A stretch of DNA of 64,000 nt from Peptoniphilus sp. ING2-D1G. Lineage in GTDB: Bacteria; Bacillota; Clostridia; Tissierellales; Peptoniphilaceae. The notes beneath the pieces are model-generated. The model searched no databases and had not been told where the DNA came from. It worked only from the letters and a program-made list of their open reading frames with translations. Positions 39,554-48,930 of the stretch are shown piece by piece (the first letter of the stretch is position 1; the number at the start of each line of letters is the position of its first letter). The stretch is taken from positions 682,001-746,000 of the forward strand of contig LM997412.1 in the NCBI GenBank assembly GCA_000952975.1, written 5' to 3'. Position numbers and translations under genes: made by a program.

Positions 39554-40390
39554 ATGGAAAAGAAAAATATACTCATATCCTTTGATTTAGATGGAACACT
39601 ATTAGACAGTCATAGAGTTTTAGATCAAAGAAATTTGGAGTTTTTTAAATATTTAAAAGAAAACAAATACAAATTTGTGATAAATACAGGAAGAAGCTAT
39701 CGTTCTGCTTTAAGGTTTTTTAAAGAAACAAATATCGACATAATCTGCAATAACGGTAATATGTGCAGAAATACTTTAAATGATGAAATTATTTTTATAA
39801 ATCCAATATCAAAAGAAAAAGCAATGGAAATAATTCTTTCAATAGATAAATACAGCTTAATACAACCCCTGCTTCATATTAACGCATTCGAAAAGGGGTT
39901 TGATGTCGTTGCAATCGATAAAAAAACTACTGTTAAAGCAAGGAGATATTTAGATGATTTTGGAGAACATCTTCTAAAAGTAAAGAATTTTGATAAGATT
40001 ACCTATGATATTTTATCAATTGTACTTGTCGGAGATTATGAGTCCTTAAATTATCATAAAATTGAATTAAAGAAAAAATTTGATAAATTTAATTTTCATT
40101 TGATGAAAATACATTCTAAAAACACATTTATGCTTGAAATTCTTCCTGAAAACAGTGATAAATGGTATGGTCTTTTAAGTTACAAATCACACAACAATCT
40201 ATTGAGTTACAAAGTTATTTCAATAGGGGATGATTCAAACGATGCAATGTCGATTAAAAATTCTGATATAGGAATTGCAATGAAGAATTCGGATTTTTTA
40301 ATTAAACAAAATGCAGATGTAATAAGTGATTTTGACAATAATGAATTAGGGGCAATTAAAATTATAAAAAAAATCTTAGAAGAAGAGTGA
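39554..40390 (+). CDS. HAD-superfamily (Cof-type) phosphatase
   Basis: 278 residues. Motif I ISFDLDGTLLDSHRVLD (catalytic Asp pair near 10-12), motif II VINTGRSYRSA, large C2 cap, and motif III/IV near the end VISIGDDSNDAMSIKNSDIG, IAMKNSD. Cof-like HADs act on sugar phosphates or cofactors such as pyridoxal phosphate; the exact substrate cannot be read. Six bases upstream of rbgA. Confidence 0.88.
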   Translation: MEKKNILISFDLDGTLLDSHRVLDQRNLEFFKYLKENKYKFVINTGRSYRSALRFFKETNIDIICNNGNMCRNTLNDEIIFINPISKEKAMEIILSIDKYSLIQPLLHINAFEKGFDVVAIDKKTTVKARRYLDDFGEHLLKVKNFDKITYDILSIVLVGDYESLNYHKIELKKKFDKFNFHLMKIHSKNTFMLEILPENSDKWYGLLSYKSHNNLLSYKVISIGDDSNDAMSIKNSDIGIAMKNSDFLIKQNADVISDFDNNELGAIKIIKKILEEE

Positions 40391-40396
40391 TTTAAT

Positions 40397-41233
40397 ATGA
40401 ACATTAACTGGTTTCCGGGTCACATGAAAAAAACAGTGGAAGATATTGCAAAAAAGGCAAAAATAGTTGATTTTTATATAGAAATTATTGATTCAAGGAT
40501 TCCTGTCTCCAGCAGAAATCCTCTTTTAAAAAAAATACTTATAAATAAACCGGGCTTATTGATTTTAAACAAACAAGATTTATCAGAATTGGAGCAAAAT
40601 TATAAATGGATAAAAGAATTATCTAAAGGTGAAAATATTGCTATATTGTATAATTCCAACAAACCCAACGTGAATAAAATTATCGAATCATCCTTTGAAT
40701 TAATGGCGGATAAAATCAATAAATTCAAAGAAAAGGGAGTTGAGTTAAAGACATTAAGAGCGATTATTGTCGGAATACCTAATTCCGGAAAATCCACTTT
40801 CATCAATGGAATTTCCGGGAGAAAATCGGCTAAGACGGGGAACAAACCGGGGATTACAAAAACAAATCAATGGATAAAACTAAATCCAAAATTGCATTTG
40901 TTAGATACACCGGGAATATTATGGCATAAGTTTGAAGAGTCTACAGCTTTAAATTTAGCTTTTACAGGAGCGATTAAGGATGATATTTTAGATGTGGAAA
41001 CTTTAGCTGTTAAATTTATAGAAAAGCTTGCTGAGATTAAACCTGAATATTTAACAAATAGATATGGAATAGAAGTCGAAGGTAAAATGCCCTTGGAAAT
41101 AATTGAACAAATAGCTAAAAAAAGAGGTGCTATTCTAAAAAACAATGTGATCGATTACACTAAAGTTGCCAACATAGTGCTTGATGAATTTAGAAAGGGA
41201 AAGCTTGGTCCTTTAACTTTAGAGAGGTTATAG
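40397..41233 (+). CDS. rbgA: Ribosome biogenesis GTPase RbgA (YlqF)
   Basis: 278 residues. Circularly permuted GTPase: G4 LNKQD (near 57) comes first, then G1 GIPNSGKSTFING (near 125), G2/G3 region GITKTNQWI and LLDTPGILWHKF. N-terminal INWFPGHMKKTVEDI and the IIDSRIPVSSRNP motif are RbgA hallmarks. Needed for late 50S subunit assembly. The rnhB gene follows 1 base after its stop, the same pairing as in Bacillus (ylqF-rnhB). Confidence 0.96.
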   Translation: MNINWFPGHMKKTVEDIAKKAKIVDFYIEIIDSRIPVSSRNPLLKKILINKPGLLILNKQDLSELEQNYKWIKELSKGENIAILYNSNKPNVNKIIESSFELMADKINKFKEKGVELKTLRAIIVGIPNSGKSTFINGISGRKSAKTGNKPGITKTNQWIKLNPKLHLLDTPGILWHKFEESTALNLAFTGAIKDDILDVETLAVKFIEKLAEIKPEYLTNRYGIEVEGKMPLEIIEQIAKKRGAILKNNVIDYTKVANIVLDEFRKGKLGPLTLERL

Positions 41234-41234
41234 A

Positions 41235-41846
41235 ATGGAAAATTTTGAAGAATTATATCGTTCTAAAGGATATAACAGAATTGCAGGAATAGATGAAGTC
41301 GGCAGAGGCTCTTTGTTTGGAGATGTAGTTGCTTGCGCGATAATAATGCCTAATGAAAAGAAAATTGAAGGTGTAATGGATTCAAAAAAACTATCAAAGA
41401 CTAAAAGAGTTCATTATTACAATTTAATACTTAAAAATATGATTGCAGTAGGAATTGGAAGGGTTGACTCCAATACAATTGATACTATAAATATCAAAGA
41501 AGCCACAAGACTTGCAATGTTAAGAGCTATTAAGAACTTAAGAGATAAGAGGGATTTCCCCATAAAACCGGATTTGATATTAGTAGATGCCGAGAAAATA
41601 TACACAGATATTGATCAAGTTTCAATAATTAAAGGAGATGACAAGGTATATACTATTGCATGTGCTTCTATAGTTGCAAAGGTTTATAGAGACAGGCTTT
41701 GTGAAGTATGGGCTAAAAAATATCCTAATTATGGAATAGAAAAGAATATGGGATATGGGACTAAACTACATAGAGAAGCTATAAAATTGATGGGGCCTAC
41801 AGAAATGCACAGAAATACATTTGTTAAAAATAAAGAAAAATGGTAA
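41235..41846 (+). CDS. rnhB: Ribonuclease HII
   Basis: 203 residues. Catalytic GIDEVGRGSLFGDVVACAI (Asp/Glu pair near 19-20), LILVDAEKIY (Asp), IIKGDDKVYTIACASIVAKV (Asp), and NYGIEKNMGYGTKLHREAI. Removes RNA primers and misincorporated ribonucleotides from DNA. Slightly divergent second motif (DAEK for the usual DG). Ends within the yraN start. Confidence 0.96.
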   Translation: MENFEELYRSKGYNRIAGIDEVGRGSLFGDVVACAIIMPNEKKIEGVMDSKKLSKTKRVHYYNLILKNMIAVGIGRVDSNTIDTINIKEATRLAMLRAIKNLRDKRDFPIKPDLILVDAEKIYTDIDQVSIIKGDDKVYTIACASIVAKVYRDRLCEVWAKKYPNYGIEKNMGYGTKLHREAIKLMGPTEMHRNTFVKNKEKW

Positions 41847-42199
41847 TGAATAATAAAAATATAGGAAATTTCGGAGAAGAAAAATCCGTAGATTATTTAA
41901 TAAATAAGAATTATAAAATTTTAGATAGAAATTATAGAGCATTGGGCAAAGAAATAGACATAATTGCTATGGATAAAAACATTTTGGTTTTTATTGAAGT
42001 TAAAACCAGAAACTCAAAAAAATTTGGAAATGCATCCGAGGCTGTAGACTACTTTAAAATAAAAAATATCGTTACAGCTTCTCTTAATTATGCGGTTTCA
42101 AAAAATTTAACCGAATACCAAATAAGATATGACATTATAGAGTATTACATAAAAGAACACCACATTAACCATATAGAAAATGCTTTTTACGCTCTGTAG
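41846..42199 (+). CDS. YraN / UPF0102 family nuclease-fold protein
   Basis: 117 residues from ATG 41846 (ATG 41840 also in frame). NNKNIGNFGEEKSVDYLINK, NYRALGKEIDIIAMDKNILV, FIEVKTRNSKKFGNASEAVD: the PD-(D/E)XK-like EIDII...FIEVKTR motif of UPF0102. Function unknown, probably nucleic acid related; usually next to rnhB and comM, as here. Confidence 0.94.
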   Translation: MNNKNIGNFGEEKSVDYLINKNYKILDRNYRALGKEIDIIAMDKNILVFIEVKTRNSKKFGNASEAVDYFKIKNIVTASLNYAVSKNLTEYQIRYDIIEYYIKEHHINHIENAFYAL

Positions 42200-42208
42200 G
42201 AGGACGGT

Positions 42209-43723
42209 ATGTATTTTAGTTTAAAAACCTGTTGCCTGATAGGACTTGAAGGAAACTTAATAGATGTTGAAGCGGATTTAAGTAACGGAATACCAAAAAT
42301 TTCCATAGTCGGGCTGCCTGATACTTCAATAAAAGAGTCGATTGAAAGAGTGAGGTCGGGAATAAAGAACAGCGGTTATGAATTTCCCTTAAAAAGAATA
42401 ACCATAAATCTTGCTCCTGCAAGTCTAAGAAAAGACGGTTCACAGATGGATTTAGCCATAGCGTTGGCAATTTTAGGAGCCAATGAGCTATTAACCGAAG
42501 CGAATATGGATTATGTGTTTTTAGGAGAACTTTCTTTGGACGGTTCAATAAATTCAATCAATGGAGCCTTAGCTATGGTTATTTCTCTAAGAGAACAGGG
42601 ATTTAAAAAGTTTATTATTCCGGATGGGAATAAAGTTGAATGCTCTTTGGTAAATGATATTGAAATATATCCTGCAAAAAATTTGCGGCAAGTAGTTGAA
42701 CACATAAACAGGGAAGAGTTAGTTGATAGATTTATCAATGAAACCGAATTTAACAAACCTAAATTTGATATTGATTTTCGCGACATGAAAGGACAAGATT
42801 TTTTAAAAAGGGCACTGGAGGTATCTGCAGCAGGAAAGCATAACGTTCTTTTAATCGGAGTTCCCGGAAGTGGCAAGTCGATGGCTGCGAAGAGATATCC
42901 TACAATACTCCCAGAACTTACATACGAAGAATCTATAGAAGTGACTAAGATATATTCTGTAGCTGGGCTCTTAAAGGAAAATACATTGATGACAAATCCA
43001 CCCTTTAGATCGCCTCACCATACTGCATCCTCGATATCTCTTATTGGAGGAGGAAGAATACCAAAACCTGGAGAAATATCCCTTTCTCACAATGGAGTTT
43101 TGTTTCTAGATGAGCTCCTTGAATTTCCTAAGTCGGTATTGGAAGTGTTAAGACAGCCTTTGGAAGACAAAACAATAAATATCTCAAGAGCAAATGCAAG
43201 TATCACATACCCCGCAAAATTCACTTTAATAGCGGCGACAAATCCTTGCCCATGTGGATACTTTGGAGATCCTACACATGAATGCACCTGTACCAATTCT
43301 CAAGTGGAAAAATATATGGCAAGAGCCTCACAACCTTTGCTGGATAGAATTGATATTCATGTAAAAACATCAGCTGTTGAATATAAATATTTATCAAAGG
43401 AACAAGAAAGTGAAAGTTCCGGAGAAATAGCAAAAAGAGTAAATTTAGCCAGAAATATTCAAAAGGATAGATATAGAGAAATAGGTATAAATTACAATTC
43501 GGATTTAAAGGAAAATCAAGTGAATAAGTATTGTAAGCTTGATAAAAATTGTGAAGAAATAATGAGAGCAGCTTATAAAAAATATGGATTTTCGGCGAGA
43601 GCATACAACAAAATATTAAAGGTTTCAAGAACGATAGCCGATTTAAAAGAAAGTAAAAACATCGTAACGGACGATATCCTTGAGGCAATACGTTACAGAG
43701 CTACGGTTTTTGGGAAAAGATAA
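42209..43723 (+). CDS. YifB/ComM-family Mg-chelatase-like AAA ATPase
   Basis: 504 residues. N-terminal Lon-protease-like domain (CCLIGLEGNLIDVEADLSNG, INLAPASLRKDGSQMDLAIA), AAA core with Walker A LLIGVPGSGKSMAAKRYP (near 217) and Walker B LFLDELLEF. Zn-binding-like AATNPCPCGYFGDPTHECTC, and C-terminal FSARAYNKILKVSRTIADL. ComM-type helicases promote branch migration during transformation; dprA follows 1 base downstream, supporting a DNA-uptake/recombination role. Confidence 0.95.
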   Translation: MYFSLKTCCLIGLEGNLIDVEADLSNGIPKISIVGLPDTSIKESIERVRSGIKNSGYEFPLKRITINLAPASLRKDGSQMDLAIALAILGANELLTEANMDYVFLGELSLDGSINSINGALAMVISLREQGFKKFIIPDGNKVECSLVNDIEIYPAKNLRQVVEHINREELVDRFINETEFNKPKFDIDFRDMKGQDFLKRALEVSAAGKHNVLLIGVPGSGKSMAAKRYPTILPELTYEESIEVTKIYSVAGLLKENTLMTNPPFRSPHHTASSISLIGGGRIPKPGEISLSHNGVLFLDELLEFPKSVLEVLRQPLEDKTINISRANASITYPAKFTLIAATNPCPCGYFGDPTHECTCTNSQVEKYMARASQPLLDRIDIHVKTSAVEYKYLSKEQESESSGEIAKRVNLARNIQKDRYREIGINYNSDLKENQVNKYCKLDKNCEEIMRAAYKKYGFSARAYNKILKVSRTIADLKESKNIVTDDILEAIRYRATVFGKR

Positions 43724-43724
43724 T

Positions 43725-44807
43725 ATGGAATATAGAGATTTTATTATTAATTTAAGTATTTTAGGATTTGAAAATCAACAAATTGAAAACGCATTGGAAT
43801 CTATCGGTATTTCAGATAATTATGAAAGAGTGTTTAACAAAGATTTTTTAAATAGGACTTCCATAAAAATTCCAGATAGTACTAAAGACAGATTATTTAA
43901 ATACAATGCAAATTTTATTCAAAAGCTTTATTCCTATTGTGAAAAGAAAAATATATCCATAATAGTTGATTCAGATCAAAATTATCCTGAAAAATTAAGA
44001 TATATAGAAAATTCTCCCAAAATATTATATGCAATAGGGGATTTGAGTTTGCTTGAAACTAAATCTGTTGCAATAGTGGGATCCAGAAAACACTCCAATT
44101 ATGGAGCTGCTGTAGTTGAATATATAGTAAATTCCCTTAAAAACAAGGGAGTTACAGTTATTAGCGGACTTGCATACGGTATAGATGCTCTTTCGCATAA
44201 ACATGCCCTTGAAAAAGACATTAGGACAATAGGCATTTTAGGCGGAGGCGTAGATATTGTTTATCCTAAATCCAATGAATATCTATACAATAAAATTATC
44301 GAAAAAAATTTGCTAATAAGTGAATATGCTCCAGGCTCATATCCGAAGCCCTATAGATTTCCTTTGAGAAATAGAATTATTTCCGGATTAAGTGAAGCAG
44401 TGGTTATAGTGGAAGCCAGATCTAAAAGTGGTTCACTGATTACTGCAAGATTGGCGGCAGAACAGGGAAGAGAAGTTTTTGCGGTTCCCGGAAATATAAA
44501 TTCTATATATTCTGAAGGGACAAATCTGCTTATTAGAGATGGTGCTCAAATACTGGCATCTACAGATGATTTGTTGTTTTGTTTAGGATGTGACAATTCA
44601 ACAGAGCTTTCAAATTCAAATAGATTTAAAGATTTGGGAGAGGATGAACGAAAAATATTGGATTTGATAAATTCAGGAGTAAATGAAATAAGTTTGATAG
44701 CAATGAAGCTTAAAACAGATGTGTCAGTAATCAATTCAATAATGACCATACTTGAAATAAAGGATTTAGTTAATATAGAGGGAGAGTATATAAGTATAAA
44801 AAATTAA
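43725..44807 (+). CDS. dprA: DNA-processing protein DprA
   Basis: 360 residues from ATG 43725. The Rossmann-like core: KSVAIVGSRKHSNYGAAVVE, VTVISGLAYGIDALSHKHAL, TIGILGGGVDIVYPKSNEYL, LLISEYAPGSYPKPYRFPLR, NRIISGLSEAVVIVEARSKS, AEQGREVFAVPGN. It binds ssDNA and loads RecA. C-terminal winged-helix (DERKILDLINSGVNEISLIA). Its presence with the comM-like gene suggests natural competence machinery at least in part. Confidence 0.96.
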   Translation: MEYRDFIINLSILGFENQQIENALESIGISDNYERVFNKDFLNRTSIKIPDSTKDRLFKYNANFIQKLYSYCEKKNISIIVDSDQNYPEKLRYIENSPKILYAIGDLSLLETKSVAIVGSRKHSNYGAAVVEYIVNSLKNKGVTVISGLAYGIDALSHKHALEKDIRTIGILGGGVDIVYPKSNEYLYNKIIEKNLLISEYAPGSYPKPYRFPLRNRIISGLSEAVVIVEARSKSGSLITARLAAEQGREVFAVPGNINSIYSEGTNLLIRDGAQILASTDDLLFCLGCDNSTELSNSNRFKDLGEDERKILDLINSGVNEISLIAMKLKTDVSVINSIMTILEIKDLVNIEGEYISIKN

Positions 44808-44971
44808 AAGTTTTATATTTTATTTTGCATATAAATTTACTAATCAGAGTATAGTTTTTTTAATTTCTGATGTAACCTTATTCCATTGCATATTTGTAAA
44901 ATATTACATACAAAAATGTCTTATTTTATAAAAAACCTATATTTTATGTTATAATTCATAAAGGAGGGTTT

Positions 44972-45328
44972 ATGAAAAAGATTATTTTTGATGTACATCC
45001 ATTGGCGACATTTTCCTTATCATGTGAGGCATACGCGATGTATTATAAACGAAAATTTGATAAAGATGTTTATTTTTACACAAGAGATTCTAATTTAAGA
45101 TACTTGAGGATTGATGATACAGAAGAACAAAAGAATCTTAAAAATAGAGTTATAACATTTGTTGATTTGGGTGAAGATGTTGAAGAGATTCCCTTTGATG
45201 AAGATATCAGGGTTTCTCCCATTGACGAGACTTATGAAAATGATGAAATACTTAAAGATATAGTAGCTGATCTTGGAGAAGCGGCCAGTTGGAAAAATTC
45301 TGAATTGAAGATTATAGAAATTGAATAG
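44972..45328 (+). CDS. Hypothetical protein
   Basis: 118 residues, acidic C-terminal half. KKIIFDVHPLATFSLSCEAY, DKDVYFYTRDSNLRYLRIDD, RVITFVDLGEDVEEIPFDED. No known motif or membrane segment. It has its own promoter: TATAAT at 44950-44955, and GGAGGG before the ATG. The gap 44808-44971 holds AT-rich sequence and this promoter only. Convergent with the corC gene, sharing its terminator. Confidence 0.72.
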   Translation: MKKIIFDVHPLATFSLSCEAYAMYYKRKFDKDVYFYTRDSNLRYLRIDDTEEQKNLKNRVITFVDLGEDVEEIPFDEDIRVSPIDETYENDEILKDIVADLGEAASWKNSELKIIEIE

Positions 45329-45337
45329 CGTATATAA

Positions 45338-45371
45338 AAAAACTGATTTTAAATTTTTAAAATCAGTTTTT
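45338..45371. terminator. Bidirectional terminator
   Basis: AAAAACTGATTTTAAA (45338-45353) and TTTAAAATCAGTTTTT (45356-45371), sixteen perfect pairs, T-runs on both strands. It serves the hypothetical gene at 44972 and the minus-strand CorC gene, whose stop lies inside it. Confidence 0.88.
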
Positions 45372-46590
45372 CTATTCTATTCTTTTTGCTGTTTGAAATA
45401 GTAAAATTGAGTCCATCAATAATTAATTTTTCTCCGGTTTTTGGAAACCTATCAATTTTTTCGATTATATAACCGGCGATTGTATCAATTTCTTCAGATT
45501 CCAATTCTGCTCCAAAGGTGTAATTAAAATCGTTTAGATTCATAGAACCGTCAATTAAATATTCATTTTTGCTTATTTTAATATAATCTTCGTCTTCATC
45601 TTCATCATATTCATCGGATATGGAACCTAAAATTTTTTCAATTAAATCTTCTGTAGTAATCATGCCTTCTGTGCCACCGTATTCATCATTTACTATAGCC
45701 ACGGAAAATCTTTTTATGCGCATTTCATTGAAAAGTTGACCGATGGGCTTATATTCATAGGTATAAAGTACAGGTTTTAAAATGTCGAGTCTATTTCTTA
45801 ATAGCTCATTATCATCAAGTCCTATTAAATCCTTAACGTGTAATAAGCCTATTATATCATCCAAATCTTCATTATATACAGGCATTCTTGAAAAAGATTC
45901 TTCGTTTATGATTTCTATTATTTCTTTAAAACTTAAATCTTTATCGATGGCAATCATATCGGTTCTTGGAGTCATAATATCTTTAGCCATTGCATCTTGA
46001 AAATCCATTACATTTTCAATTATTCTTGATTCTTCCGTATTTAATATCCCGGCTTCAGCACTTAAAGAAACAGCATCTATTAATTCTCCCTTTGTAATTA
46101 AGGGTCTTTTATAGTTTTTTTCTCCAATAATTCGCACAATTGCGGATGTTAATATAGTGATGAAATTTACAAATCCTAATGATATTTTTGTAAGGAATTT
46201 CAGCATTTTTGCTTTTTTCAAAACAATTTTTTCATATCTTTGCTTTCCTATTGCTTTTGGCACACTTTCACCAAAAACTATTATGACGACAGGAGATATT
46301 AACGCCCCTAAAATAATTCCCCAATAATCAAATTCTAAGAAAAATATAATGCCCAATAAAATTGAAACCAAAGTATTGGCTGTATAATCCAAAAGCAAAA
46401 GGGTGGAATATATTCTATCGTCCTTGTATAAAGATATTACATCTTTGTACAAATCATAGTTTTCATTTTCAAATTGTTTGATTTTTAAATGTGTTAACGA
46501 TAAAAAAGCGCTTTCAATCATTGTAAATTCAAAGGAAAAATAAAGTGTAATTAAAAATAAAATTATAAATATATAGTGTAGATTATCCAT
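45349..46590 (-). CDS. CNNM/CorC-family (hemolysin C-like) membrane protein
   Basis: 413 residues. N-terminal DUF21 membrane domain with three to four helices (FIILFLITLYFSFEFTMIES; LLLDYTANTLVSILLGIIFF), then a CBS pair (IMTPRTDMIAIDKDLSFKEI; GLLHVKDLIGLDD; VAIVNDEYGGTEGMITTEDL) and a C-terminal CorC/HlyC domain (LIDGSMNLNDFNYTFGAELE). CNNM-type proteins are implicated in magnesium or sodium transport. Usual length. Single gene on the minus strand. Confidence 0.92.
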   Translation of the reverse strand: MDNLHYIFIILFLITLYFSFEFTMIESAFLSLTHLKIKQFENENYDLYKDVISLYKDDRIYSTLLLLDYTANTLVSILLGIIFFLEFDYWGIILGALISPVVIIVFGESVPKAIGKQRYEKIVLKKAKMLKFLTKISLGFVNFITILTSAIVRIIGEKNYKRPLITKGELIDAVSLSAEAGILNTEESRIIENVMDFQDAMAKDIMTPRTDMIAIDKDLSFKEIIEIINEESFSRMPVYNEDLDDIIGLLHVKDLIGLDDNELLRNRLDILKPVLYTYEYKPIGQLFNEMRIKRFSVAIVNDEYGGTEGMITTEDLIEKILGSISDEYDEDEDEDYIKISKNEYLIDGSMNLNDFNYTFGAELESEEIDTIAGYIIEKIDRFPKTGEKLIIDGLNFTISNSKKNRIEKLILKI

Positions 46591-46682
46591 TCAATCCTCC
46601 TCGTAATATACATATATTATTATATTTTAGAAAAATAAACAATAAATACTAAGAAAATATATAATATTAAAACATTTTATGT

Positions 46683-46729
46683 TATAATATCACTATCAAT
46701 CAAATCGTAGTAAATTTGTATGATTTGAT
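46683..46729 (+). promoter_or_regulatory. Promoter and leader inverted repeat of the suf operon
   Basis: TATAAT at 46683-46688 (weak -35). The leader then contains ATCAAATC (46698-46705) and GATTTGAT (46722-46729) as an inverted repeat, extendable to 11 pairs in RNA with a G-U. The Rrf2-type regulator encoded at 51645 is a candidate to bind here, or the hairpin acts in the mRNA. No T-run follows. Confidence 0.55.
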
Positions 46730-46745
46730 CCAAAAGGAGAGAAAA

Positions 46746-47501
46746 ATGAACAAGGAAATATTAAGAATCGAAAATTTAACTGCTAATGTAACAGAAAATA
46801 AAGATATTGAGATACTTCATAATATTAATTTAAAAATAAATTACGGTGAAGTGCATGTAATTATGGGGCCCAATGGTTCCGGAAAAACTACACTTGCTAA
46901 TGTAATAATGGATAATCCTGAATACACCGTAACAAATGGAAAGATATTTTTTGAAGGAGAGGACATAACTGATTTGTCAACGGATAAAAGAGCTAAAAAG
47001 GGAATTTTCATGAGCTTTCAAAATCCCATGGAGGTTTCAGGTATAAGTGTTGAAAATTTTATAAGAACAGCCAAAAACTCCATAAAAGACGAAAATGTAT
47101 CTGTTCTTAAATTTAAAAAAGAATTAAAAGAGGAAATGGAAAAATTATCTTTTGATGAGTCCTATGCAAGCAGATATTTAAACGAAGGATTTTCTGGTGG
47201 AGAAATGAAAAAAAATGAAATACTTCAAATGATTATGTTGGATCCGAAGCTTGCAATTTTAGATGAAACGGACTCAGGGCTTGATGTAGACGCTACCAAA
47301 ATTGTAGCTGAAGGTATAAAGAGATTTATAAATAAAGATAAAGCTGTACTAATTATAACTCACCATAGAGAATTAATAAAAAACATAAAACCGGATTTTG
47401 TGCATATTATTATCGATGGTAAATTCATCATGACCGGTGGAGATTCCTTAGTTGATAAAATCCAGAGCGAAGGATTCGGCTGGTTAAAAGAAGAGGTGTA
47501 A
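46746..47501 (+). CDS. sufC: Fe-S cluster assembly ATPase SufC
   Basis: 251 residues from ATG 46746 (AAAAGGAGAG upstream). Walker A IMGPNGSGKTTLANVIMDNP (near 40); SufC-type Q-loop KGIFMSFQNPMEVSGISVEN; signature NEGFSGGEMKKNEILQMIML; Walker B AILDETDSGLDVDA; H-loop ITHHREL. Works with SufBD to build Fe-S clusters on the scaffold. First gene of sufC-B-D-S-U. Confidence 0.97.
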   Translation: MNKEILRIENLTANVTENKDIEILHNINLKINYGEVHVIMGPNGSGKTTLANVIMDNPEYTVTNGKIFFEGEDITDLSTDKRAKKGIFMSFQNPMEVSGISVENFIRTAKNSIKDENVSVLKFKKELKEEMEKLSFDESYASRYLNEGFSGGEMKKNEILQMIMLDPKLAILDETDSGLDVDATKIVAEGIKRFINKDKAVLIITHHRELIKNIKPDFVHIIIDGKFIMTGGDSLVDKIQSEGFGWLKEEV

Positions 47502-47505
47502 TACG

Positions 47506-48921
47506 ATGGAGCCTAAAAAGAAAAAAACACATGTTGAAGATTTAGACAGAGGAATTTATGATATAAAAAATAAATTCACCTATAAATCTAAGACTGTAGA
47601 AGGATTAACCGAGGACATAGTAAGACAAATTTCAACAGAAAAAAAAGAACCTGAATGGATGCTTGATTATAGACTTAAAGCACTTGAAATATATAATAGT
47701 AAATCAAACCCCGTGTGGGGACCGGATTTATCGGAAGTCGACATGAATAAAATCACTACCTATATAAGACCTGATGCAGAGCTTACAGATGACTGGAGAG
47801 ATGTACCTGATGAAATAAGAGACACCTTTGATAGATTAGGAATACCCGAAGCTGAAAAAGACTATCTTTTATCTGGGGTTGGAGCTCAATATGATTCAGA
47901 GGTTGTATATCATAATATTCAAAAATTTCTTTTAGATCAAGGGGTTGTCTACACGGATTTTGAAACAGGACTTAGAGAATACCCGGATATTGTAAAGAAA
48001 TATTTTGGAAAGTGTATTTCTCCTAATTTGCACAAATACGCAGCGCTTCATTATGCAGTTTGGAGTGGGGGATCTTTTGTATATGCTCCAAAGGGAGTAA
48101 AGGTTGATGTCCCGCTACAATCCTATTTCAGATTAAATGCTCCGGGGGCAGGGCAATTTGAACATACTTTGATAATACTTGAGGATAATGCATATTGTCA
48201 TTTTATAGAGGGGTGTTCAGCTCCCAGATATAATGTGATAAACTTGCATGCTGGAGCTGTAGAATTATTTATTGGAGAAAATTCTACACTTAGATATTCT
48301 ACAATAGAGAACTGGTCACGAAACATGTATAATCTAAACACAAAAAGAGCGCATGTAGAAAAAAACGGGAAAATAGAGTGGATTTCAGGGTCCTTTGGCT
48401 CAAAGGTATCAATGTTGTATCCGGCATCGGTTTTGAAGGGAGAAGGAGCAAGTAGTGAATATGTAGGTATATCTTTTGCAGGTAAAGATCAGAATATAGA
48501 TACCGGGGCTCAAGCAATTCATTTAGCTCCATATACTACATCCACCGTAAATTCAAAATCAATTTCCAAATCCGGAGGCAAGGCAATTTATAGAGGCCTT
48601 GTAAAAATAGCAGAAAACGCACACCATTCAAAGGCATCGGTATCCTGTGAGTCACTTATGATTGACAATGAATCCAGAGCCGACACCATACCGGCTATCG
48701 ACATAAAAAATAAAAACGTAGATTTCGGACATGAAGCAAAAATTGGAAGGATATCCGATGATGTAATTTTTTATTTGATGACAAGAGGTATCTCGGAAGA
48801 AGAAGCTAAGTCAATGGTTGTAAGAGGATTTGCAGAGCCTATTGCGAAGGAACTTCCAATGGAATATGCGGTGGAAATGAATAATCTGATAAATCTGGAA
48901 CTTGAAGGTTCAATAGGTTAG
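47506..48921 (+). CDS. sufB: Fe-S cluster scaffold protein SufB
   Basis: 471 residues, full length. VVYHNIQKFLLDQGVVYTDF, YFGKCISPNLHKYAALHYAV, WSGGSFVYAPKGVKVDVPLQ, EDNAYCHFIEGCSAPRYNVI (conserved Cys residues), HAGAVELFIGENSTLRYSTI, the right-handed beta-helix, and the C-terminal FGHEAKIGRISDDVIFYLMT. Main scaffold for Fe-S assembly with SufC and SufD. Confidence 0.97.
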   Translation: MEPKKKKTHVEDLDRGIYDIKNKFTYKSKTVEGLTEDIVRQISTEKKEPEWMLDYRLKALEIYNSKSNPVWGPDLSEVDMNKITTYIRPDAELTDDWRDVPDEIRDTFDRLGIPEAEKDYLLSGVGAQYDSEVVYHNIQKFLLDQGVVYTDFETGLREYPDIVKKYFGKCISPNLHKYAALHYAVWSGGSFVYAPKGVKVDVPLQSYFRLNAPGAGQFEHTLIILEDNAYCHFIEGCSAPRYNVINLHAGAVELFIGENSTLRYSTIENWSRNMYNLNTKRAHVEKNGKIEWISGSFGSKVSMLYPASVLKGEGASSEYVGISFAGKDQNIDTGAQAIHLAPYTTSTVNSKSISKSGGKAIYRGLVKIAENAHHSKASVSCESLMIDNESRADTIPAIDIKNKNVDFGHEAKIGRISDDVIFYLMTRGISEEEAKSMVVRGFAEPIAKELPMEYAVEMNNLINLELEGSIG

Positions 48922-48930
48922 GAGGGTAAT

